Positions 6,378-10,676 of a DNA stretch of 10,676 nucleotides are shown here, piece by piece. Numbering within the stretch: position 1 is the first letter of the stretch; every line of letters begins with the position of its first letter. Origin of the DNA: Actinomycetota bacterium (lineage in GTDB: Bacteria > Actinomycetota > Thermoleophilia > UBA2241); contig PKYM01000261.1 of assembly GCA_003132645.1 (NCBI GenBank), positions 12,479 through 23,154 of the forward strand, given 5' to 3'. The notes below the pieces were generated by a model. It was not told the DNA's origin and searched no databases. It worked only from the letters and a program-made list of their open reading frames with translations. Both the position numbers and the translations under genes were made by a program.

Positions 6378-7556
6378 ATGATCACGCCATCGTTCGAACA
6401 GGGACCCATCCGGCCACCGAGCGAGGCTTCGAGCCTGCTTGTGCGCGTCATCCGCAACTGCACCTGGAACCGCTGCCGTTTCTGCCCGGTCTACAAGGGC
6501 TGCCGCTCGTCGCTGCGGCTGGTGGACGAGGTGCTCGCGGACGTCGAGGCCATGAGGGCGGCGGCCGACGTACTCGAACGCGCCGAGGCTCGCGAAGGCC
6601 GAGACATGGTGACGACCGGCGCGCTGAGCGACGCTCTGAGCGGCGCGCTGCATGCGGGGCTCGTGCCGCCCGAAGCCTTTCAGGTGGCGCTCTTTCTGCG
6701 CGAGGGCGGCCGGGCCGTCTTTCTGCAGGATGCCGATCCTTGTGCCGTCGCGCCCGAGAAGCTCGCGGCCGTCCTCGAGCGTACGCGCGACCTGTTCAGC
6801 TCTGTGACCACGGTGACCGCCTACGGACGGGCGGCGACGCTGGCGCGTCGCCACCCGTCCGATCTCACTCGCCTGGCTGCGGCGGGGCTGTCGCGCGTTC
6901 ACATCGGCATGGAGTCGGGTGCCGACGCGGTGCTGGCTCGCGTCGACAAGGGGTGCACGGCGGCGCAGCTGATCCAGGCGGGACGACAGGTGCTCGAGGC
7001 GGGCATCGAGCTGTGCTTCTACGTCATGCCCGGTCTGGGCGGTCGCGACCTCGCCGACGAGCACGTCCGCGGGACCGCGGCCGTGCTGCGCGAGGTCGCG
7101 ACCGCCGCGGCGCCCGGGCGCCCGCTGGTCGTGCGGCTGCGCACGACCGCCGTGGTCCCCGGCACGCCGCTGGCTGCCGACGAGGCCGCCGGGCGTTTCG
7201 CCCTGCCCGACGACATCGAAGTGGTCGCCGAGCTGCGCGCTCTGTTCGAGCAGCTCGAGGGGGTGCGGCTCGAACTGCGGTCCGATCACCTGCTCAATTT
7301 GCTGCCGGGCCTCGAGGGCTCGCTGCCGGCCGACCGCGCACGACTCGTCGCCATGCTCGACGAGCTGCTGGCGCTACCCGCGGCCGAGCAGGCCGAGTTC
7401 GCCCTCGGCGCGCGCGTGGGGGTGTTCCGCGAACCCCAGGACAGACTCGACTCCCAGCGCCAGGCCGCCTTGCGACGGCGCGTGGCGGGGGCCGACGATG
7501 CCGACGCAAGCGAGAAGCTTGAGGCCGCCAAACGCATCCGGGCGCGGTTTCTCTAG
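6378..7556 (+). CDS. Radical SAM domain protein (CX4CX2C type), function unknown
   Basis: This 392-residue protein begins MITPSFEQGPIRPPSEA. It carries the iron-sulfur motif at Cys28, Cys33 and Cys36 (NCTWNRCRFCPVYKG), with CX4CX2C spacing rather than the classical CX3CX2C. From memory, a clade of uncharacterised B12-type/HemN-like radical SAM proteins, frequent in anaerobes, shows the same spacing with a similar N-terminus. A second hallmark is HIGMESGADAVLARVDKG from His175, a conserved strand of the radical SAM barrel. FYVMPGLGG follows about 40 residues later. The enzyme should bind a [4Fe-4S] cluster and S-adenosylmethionine in the cytoplasm; the reaction is unknown. ATG 6378 is chosen because it matches the family N-terminus. 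ATG 6369, three codons earlier, is in frame, and neither has a well-spaced ribosome binding site. It seems to be a single-gene unit, preceded by the 38-bp palindrome and facing a convergent TetR gene. Confidence 0.88.
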   Translation: MITPSFEQGPIRPPSEASSLLVRVIRNCTWNRCRFCPVYKGCRSSLRLVDEVLADVEAMRAAADVLERAEAREGRDMVTTGALSDALSGALHAGLVPPEAFQVALFLREGGRAVFLQDADPCAVAPEKLAAVLERTRDLFSSVTTVTAYGRAATLARRHPSDLTRLAAAGLSRVHIGMESGADAVLARVDKGCTAAQLIQAGRQVLEAGIELCFYVMPGLGGRDLADEHVRGTAAVLREVATAAAPGRPLVVRLRTTAVVPGTPLAADEAAGRFALPDDIEVVAELRALFEQLEGVRLELRSDHLLNLLPGLEGSLPADRARLVAMLDELLALPAAEQAEFALGARVGVFREPQDRLDSQRQAALRRRVAGADDADASEKLEAAKRIRARFL

Positions 7557-7583
7557 GGGGTCGCTCGCGCGTCACCTTCGTGT

Positions 7584-7626
7584 CGCGCCGTCGCGCAACG
7601 CGCCGCGCCGTCGCGCAACGCGCCGC
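7584..7626. repeat. 20-bp tandem repeat, about 2.2 copies, between convergent genes
   Basis: Bases from 7584 repeat exactly with a period of 20 (core TCGCGCAACG at 7591 and 7611) until 7626. The repeat occupies about half of the 85-base gap between the ends of the radical SAM and TetR genes. Each copy can form only a small CGCG-CAA-CGCG hairpin. It may take part in bidirectional termination, but there is no T-tract. Confidence 0.6.
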
Positions 7627-7641
7627 CGGGCGCCCTGCTCG

Positions 7642-8298
7642 TCAGCCGATCTCGCCGGTGAGATAGCGCTGGATTGTGGGCCCGACCGCGACGGCCACGG
7701 TGCCGACGTCGGCCGACGCCAGCGGCTCGACACGGCCGACGTATCGTATCAGGGCGAGGCCGATGAACTGCGAACCGGCCAGCGTGGCGCGAAGTTCGGC
7801 GTCGGGCACGCCCAGCGCGACGGCAAGCGAGCCGAAGACCTCTTTGACGAGCAGACGGCGGACGAGGTCGGCGGCCTGCTCGTTGGAGATCACTGACCGC
7901 AACATGGCCATGAAGACCGGCCGGTTGTGGGGCTCCTCCCAGACCGTGAGAAAGCGTTCGACGATCTGCTCGCCCAGGCGCTCGCGATCGCCGGCGAGGA
8001 TCGCCGGCAGGAACGCGGCGGGGGAGACCGACAGCTCGACGGCGGCCTCGAAGAGCTGCTCCTTGGAACCGAAGTAGTGGTGCACCAGGGCGGGGTCGAC
8101 CACGGCGCGCGCGGCGATGGCGCGGATCGTGGCCCCGTCGTAGCCCGACTCGCCAAACTCGAGTCGTGCGGCGAGGAGGATGGCGTCGTGAGCGCCGCTG
8201 TCGCCCGGGCGGCGACCGGTGTGACCGGGGTGACCGGTGTGACCGGAGTGACCGGCGTGATGGTGAGGCTGCGCGATCGGTCTCACGTCGCGTCTCAC
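7642..8298 (-). CDS. TetR-family transcriptional regulator with His-rich N-terminus
   Basis: This 218-residue protein starts at a GTG that overlaps the pump's stop codon (GTGA at 8298-8295), so translation is probably coupled. Residues 1-36 form an unusual extension with seven histidines (12-14, 17, 20, 23, 26) in a GHxGHxGHxGH pattern. The TetR DNA-binding domain follows (about 37-84): DAILLAARLEFGESGYDG leads into the helix-turn-helix TIRAIAARAVVDPALVHHYF, then SKEQLFEAAV. The C-terminal ligand and dimer domain resembles the group common in actinobacterial TetR proteins (PF17920-like, by memory). It presumably represses the pump gene upstream of it in the same transcript, through the palindrome at 10210-10235, so it would be autoregulated. 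A second in-frame GTG at 8286 is possible. Longer frames up to 8535 lie inside the pump gene and read as Arg/Gly-rich noise. Confidence 0.9.
   Translation of the reverse strand: MRRDVRPIAQPHHHAGHSGHTGHPGHTGRRPGDSGAHDAILLAARLEFGESGYDGATIRAIAARAVVDPALVHHYFGSKEQLFEAAVELSVSPAAFLPAILAGDRERLGEQIVERFLTVWEEPHNRPVFMAMLRSVISNEQAADLVRRLLVKEVFGSLAVALGVPDAELRATLAGSQFIGLALIRYVGRVEPLASADVGTVAVAVGPTIQRYLTGEIG
8214..8258 (-). repeat. Five 9-bp tandem repeats encoding GH(S/T/P/A)-type units
   Basis: On the + strand, five copies of GACCGGNGT follow each other at 8214-8258, differing only at the N position. Read on the minus strand they encode the Gly-His-x units at the N-terminus of the TetR protein. The 9-base period keeps the frame, so copy number could change by slippage without breaking the gene. 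Confidence 0.9.
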
Positions 8299-10094
8299 GC
8301 CCCGGGCGCTTCGGTCGCGCCGCCCGCCGCCGCCGCGCCGCCTGCCGCGCCGCCCGATGTGTCGCCCCTCGCGCCGCCTCTCGCACCGCCCGCCACAGCG
8401 GCCGCCTCGGTCGCCTCGGTGCGCTCGGCGCGGTTCATCTTTTCGTGACCTTCGTGCTCGCCCAGCCGGCTGCCGGTCATGAGGCCGGGGATGATGGCGA
8501 GCAGCGCGGCCAGCGCGGCCGCATAGAATGGCCACTTGAACGACTTGGCAATGTCGTCTTTGTAGATGGCTTTGACGTGGGCGATCATCTGCTGCTCGCC
8601 GAGGGCCTGGGCCGAGCCTGCCGGGGCTTGCGGAAGACCTTGCAGCGGGTCCGCCGGCATCGCCGTGGCGGCGTCGCCGCCGCCCGAGTGGGCGAGCTTG
8701 GCGGCGGCGCTTTCGATCTTGGCGACGATCAGCGGCTTGGCGGCGGCGGGGATCTGCGGCTGGGCCATGACGTAGGCGACCGACTGGCGGGTCGCGGTCT
8801 GGGCGTTGATAGCCACGGTGTGGGCGAAGATCGCGACGAGCACCGCCACGCCCAGGGTGAAGCCGACCTGTCGCAAGGTGTTGAGCGAGCCTGAACCCAC
8901 GCCGCGCACGTCAGGCGGCAGGGATGCCATCGACGCCGCCGAGAGCGTGGGCATGGCGAAGCCCATGCCGACGCCGATGAAGGCGATGCGCCACATGATC
9001 TGGCCGACCGTGGTCGAGCCGTTCAACTGTGCCAGCAGCACCAGGCCGACTGTGAAGAAGGCCGCGCCGACGGCGGCCGGCAGGCGCGGCCCGATACGGT
9101 CGACGAGACGTCCGGCGTTGGGCGCGATGACCAGGGCCACGATCGGCATCACGGTCAGCGCAACGGCGGCGCGCAGCTCCGAATAGCCGAGCACCGAGAC
9201 CATGAAGATGACGACGAGCAGGAACGTTCCCCCCATGGCCATGCCGACGAAGCAGATCGCCGTGTTGGCGGCCGTGAACGAGCGGATGCGCAGGAGCTTC
9301 AGGGGGAACATCGGGTGGCTTGTGCGAGCCTCCCACCACAGGAACACGGGAAAGCTCACGACGGCCGCCGCGAACATGCCGACGACGGCGGGTGAGAGCC
9401 AACCCCAGGAGTTGCCCTGGACCAAGGCCAGCGTCAGCAGGAACAGCCCGACGCCGGCGATCAGGATGCCGGGGATGTCGATGCCGCCCTCGACACGCTT
9501 GCCGCGGATGTGCGCCGGAATGACGAGCGCGGTAAAGACGATCGCGGCAAGACCGATCGGCACGTTGACGAAGAAGATCCAGTGCCAGTTCCGGTAGGTC
9601 ACGAGCAGGCCGCCCAAGGTGGGGCCGACGGCCGCCGCGGCGGTGCCGAGGGCGCCCCACAGGCCGACGGCCATGCCCTGCTGGCGCCGCGGAAAGGCGC
9701 CCAGCACGATGGCCAGCGAGATCGTCAGAAGGGCGGCGCCGCCGAGGCCCTGTCCGGCGCGAAAGGCGATCAGCCAGTCGATGTTGGGCGCGAGCCCGCA
9801 GAGCAGCGAGAACAGGGTAAAGGTCACGAGGCCGAAGATGAAGACGCGCTTCTGCCCGTACTTGTCGCCGATGCGGCCCATCGACAGGAATGACACGGCC
9901 AGCACGAGGCTGTAGGCGTTCAGCACCCAGGAGGCGCTGGTGACGGTCGTGTGGAGGTCGGTGATGATGCGCGGCATGGCGATGTTGACGATGGTCACGT
10001 CGAGCAACGCCATGAACATGCCGATCGAGACGGCGATCAGGATCCACCACTTGCGGGGGTGGCCCTGGTCCGGGGCGTGGGCGGGTTCGTTCAC
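8295..10094 (-). CDS. MFS drug/H+ antiporter, DHA2 (EmrB/QacA) 14-helix type
   Basis: This 599-residue inner-membrane exporter probably uses the proton gradient. Motifs: LDVTIVNIAMP in helix 1 (Asp32, motif D1), SMGRIGDKYGQKR between helices 2 and 3 (motif A, about 73-84), RAGQGLGGAALL (motif B with its Arg), GTAAAAVGPTLGG (antiporter motif C, about 148-162), and NWHWIFFVNVPIG, typical of the EmrB/QacA group. About 14 hydrophobic segments run to about residue 540. A periplasmic loop rich in Gln/Ala/Pro lies before the last helix. The final 60 residues are a Glu/Ala then Gly/Ala-rich low-complexity tail (EATEAAAVAGGARGG...). The start is GTG 10094, with AAGGAG six bases upstream; the frame is open to 10619, but that extension would overlap the divergent gene. 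The substrate is unknown; such pumps commonly export drugs, dyes or lipophilic cations. TetR follows with a GTGA overlap. Confidence 0.94.
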   Translation of the reverse strand: MNEPAHAPDQGHPRKWWILIAVSIGMFMALLDVTIVNIAMPRIITDLHTTVTSASWVLNAYSLVLAVSFLSMGRIGDKYGQKRVFIFGLVTFTLFSLLCGLAPNIDWLIAFRAGQGLGGAALLTISLAIVLGAFPRRQQGMAVGLWGALGTAAAAVGPTLGGLLVTYRNWHWIFFVNVPIGLAAIVFTALVIPAHIRGKRVEGGIDIPGILIAGVGLFLLTLALVQGNSWGWLSPAVVGMFAAAVVSFPVFLWWEARTSHPMFPLKLLRIRSFTAANTAICFVGMAMGGTFLLVVIFMVSVLGYSELRAAVALTVMPIVALVIAPNAGRLVDRIGPRLPAAVGAAFFTVGLVLLAQLNGSTTVGQIMWRIAFIGVGMGFAMPTLSAASMASLPPDVRGVGSGSLNTLRQVGFTLGVAVLVAIFAHTVAINAQTATRQSVAYVMAQPQIPAAAKPLIVAKIESAAAKLAHSGGGDAATAMPADPLQGLPQAPAGSAQALGEQQMIAHVKAIYKDDIAKSFKWPFYAAALAALLAIIPGLMTGSRLGEHEGHEKMNRAERTEATEAAAVAGGARGGARGDTSGGAAGGAAAAGGATEAPGA

Positions 10095-10100
10095 GAGCTG

Positions 10101-10106
10101 CTCCTT
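10101..10106 (-). promoter_or_regulatory. Ribosome binding site deciding the GTG start of the MFS pump
   Basis: AAGGAG on the minus strand lies six bases before the GTG at 10094-10092. It is the only good Shine-Dalgarno near the N-terminal end of the conserved protein, and it selects VNEPAHAPDQ as the true N-terminus (read as Met at initiation). Confidence 0.85.
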
Positions 10107-10209
10107 GGATGTCGCGGGGTCGGCGCCGCGGGAGTATCGCGGGCCGGCGAAAGGGACGCTACGGATGGTGGTCTGCGCTGGAGGACTGTGGGTATGGAAC
10201 CACGAACGT

Positions 10210-10235
10210 GACAATTCTACAAGCGTTGAATTCTC
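10210..10235. promoter_or_regulatory. Imperfect 26-bp palindrome, likely TetR operator
   Basis: The arms GA-AATTC-AC and GT-GAATT-TC pair symmetrically about the centre between 10222 and 10223: 9 of 13 base pairs match, with perfect AATTC/GAATT arms at 10213-10217 and 10228-10232. It fills the spacer and covers the -10 box of the pump promoter, where bound repressor would block RNA polymerase. Assignment to the TetR encoded at 7642-8298 is inferred from gene linkage. Confidence 0.55.
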
Positions 10236-10241
10236 TGTCAA
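10214..10241 (-). promoter_or_regulatory. Near-consensus sigma-70 promoter for the MFS-TetR operon
   Basis: On the minus strand TTGACA (10241-10236, 6 of 6) and TAGAAT (10219-10214, 5 of 6) are separated by 16 bases. Transcription would begin near 10207, leaving a leader of about 113 bases before the GTG. Such a strong core promoter in this GC-rich genome fits a gene that is held off by a repressor and fully switched on when it releases. Confidence 0.75.
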
Positions 10242-10242
10242 G

Positions 10243-10271
10243 ATGACTCGCGAGGCGGCATGCCGTACCAT
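10243..10271 (+). promoter_or_regulatory. Possible promoter for the DDAH-like gene
   Basis: ATGACT (10243-10248, 4 of 6) and TACCAT (10266-10271, 4 of 6) have a 17-base spacer. Transcription would begin near 10278, about 42 bases before the ATG. The -35 region lies only 8 bases from the putative TetR operator, so a bound repressor could also affect it. The call is weak and rests on spacing. Confidence 0.35.
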
Positions 10272-10319
10272 CCGGGCGCCGCACTTCCGGCGTCGGCGAC
10301 ACGAAGGGATCGAACCGCT

Positions 10320-10676
10320 ATGAAGGTGATCGTCAGAGCTCCCGGCGAGGCATTCCGCCACGCCTTGTCCGAGCATCCCGACAGGGACACGATCGATCTG
10401 ACGCGGGCCGGCGAGCAGCACGCGGCCTTCGTCGCTGAGCTGCGCGCGGCCGGCGTCACGCTCGTTGAACTGCGCGCCGACGACCAGCTTGCCGACGCCT
10501 GCTTCGTCTCCGACGTGCTGATCACCCTGCCGGCCGCGGCGCCGCACGCAGCGGGCGCGGGGGGCGCGGGTGGCGCAGCCGGCGCGGCCGGGCCCGCGGT
10601 CCTCGCCGTCGCCACGCACCCCGGCGCGCCGAGCCGGCGGCCTGAGGTGGCGGCGGTGCTGGCGGCGGCCCGCGGG
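10320..10676 (+). CDS. DDAH-like amidinotransferase-family hydrolase, N-terminal part
   Basis: The first 119 codons are present; the gene runs off the window. The family (dimethylarginine dimethylaminohydrolase, pentein fold) hydrolyses N-omega-methylated arginines to citrulline plus methylamines. The match is to the N-terminal blade: an Arg-Ala-Pro start, AGEQHAAFVAELRAAGV, LRADD, then DACFVSD (59-65), and HPGAPSRRPEV (100-110), equivalent to the DxxFVED and RPGAPSRR blocks of characterised DDAH. Position 64 is Ser where human and many bacterial enzymes have a substrate-binding Glu. Residues 72-93 are a Gly/Ala-rich insert between two strands. The catalytic His and Cys would lie beyond the window. 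ATG 10320 follows GAAGGG at 10303-10308 with a rather long 11-base gap. Other pentein enzymes, such as arginine deiminase-like proteins, are less likely. It is divergent from the MFS-TetR operon. Confidence 0.75.
   Translation, partial: MKVIVRAPGEAFRHALSEHPDRDTIDLTRAGEQHAAFVAELRAAGVTLVELRADDQLADACFVSDVLITLPAAAPHAAGAGGAGGAAGAAGPAVLAVATHPGAPSRRPEVAAVLAAARG

Noticed and set aside
6063..7289. 408-codon open frame on the minus strand opposite the radical SAM gene
   Set aside because: Composition is Arg/Gln/Gly/His-rich noise with no motif, while the + strand frame has clear radical SAM motifs. It also runs through the terminator and the palindrome.
8214..8258. CRISPR-like array
   Set aside because: The 9-bp units are adjacent without spacers and are in frame inside the TetR gene.
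8299..8535. N-terminal extension of the TetR frame
   Set aside because: It lies within the pump gene and reads as Arg/Gly-rich noise; the GTGA overlap gives a natural start.
10095..10619. N-terminal extension of the MFS pump frame
   Set aside because: It would run antisense through the divergent gene and the promoter. The GTG at 10094 has an excellent ribosome binding site and is followed by the normal pump N-terminus.

Overview
The window is GC-rich (I estimate about two thirds G+C by eye) and densely coding, with GTG starts, stop-start overlaps and long antisense shadow frames. Three things point to an actinobacterium, probably Actinomycetota near Thermoleophilia/Solirubrobacterales or a similar lineage: the 850-residue double-FtsX permease, the TetR C-terminal region, and the QacA/EmrB-type pump. 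The phylum is a tentative inference from protein style. No rRNA, tRNA, CRISPR array, transposase or phage gene is visible.

Layout. (1) Positions 94-4148, + strand: a compact operon of a MacB/LolD-type ABC ATPase, an FtsX/MacB-type permease joined to it by an ATGA overlap, and a small six-helix membrane protein of unknown function. (2) Positions 4149-4432: a control region with a GC-rich tandem repeat, paired short repeats and a possible promoter. (3) Positions 4433-6054, + strand: a sodium:solute symporter (SSS family) broken by an apparent one-base deletion near 4906. A GC-rich hairpin terminator follows. (4) Positions 6055-6377: noncoding, with that terminator and a perfect loop-less 38-bp palindrome. 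(5) Positions 6378-7556, + strand: a radical SAM protein with a CX4CX2C cluster motif. (6) A short convergent gap with a 20-bp tandem repeat. (7) Minus strand, 10094 down to 7642: a 14-helix MFS drug/H+ antiporter followed by a TetR regulator, joined by a GTGA overlap. They appear to be transcribed from a near-consensus promoter at about 10241-10214 that carries an imperfect palindrome, a likely TetR operator. (8) Positions 10320 to the window end, + strand and divergent: the first 119 codons of a dimethylarginine dimethylaminohydrolase (DDAH)-like enzyme.

How the genes may work together. The ABC ATPase and permease should form one MacB-like complex at the membrane. The pump and TetR form a self-regulated efflux unit. 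The DDAH-like gene shares its intergenic region with that unit and may be co-controlled, which is inference. The symporter and radical SAM genes look like independent units.

I see no clearly new multi-gene system. The most unusual items are the 38-bp palindrome at 6241-6278, the histidine-rich repeat at the N-terminus of the TetR, the operator-in-promoter arrangement, the broken symporter, and low-complexity expansions in four neighbouring proteins.
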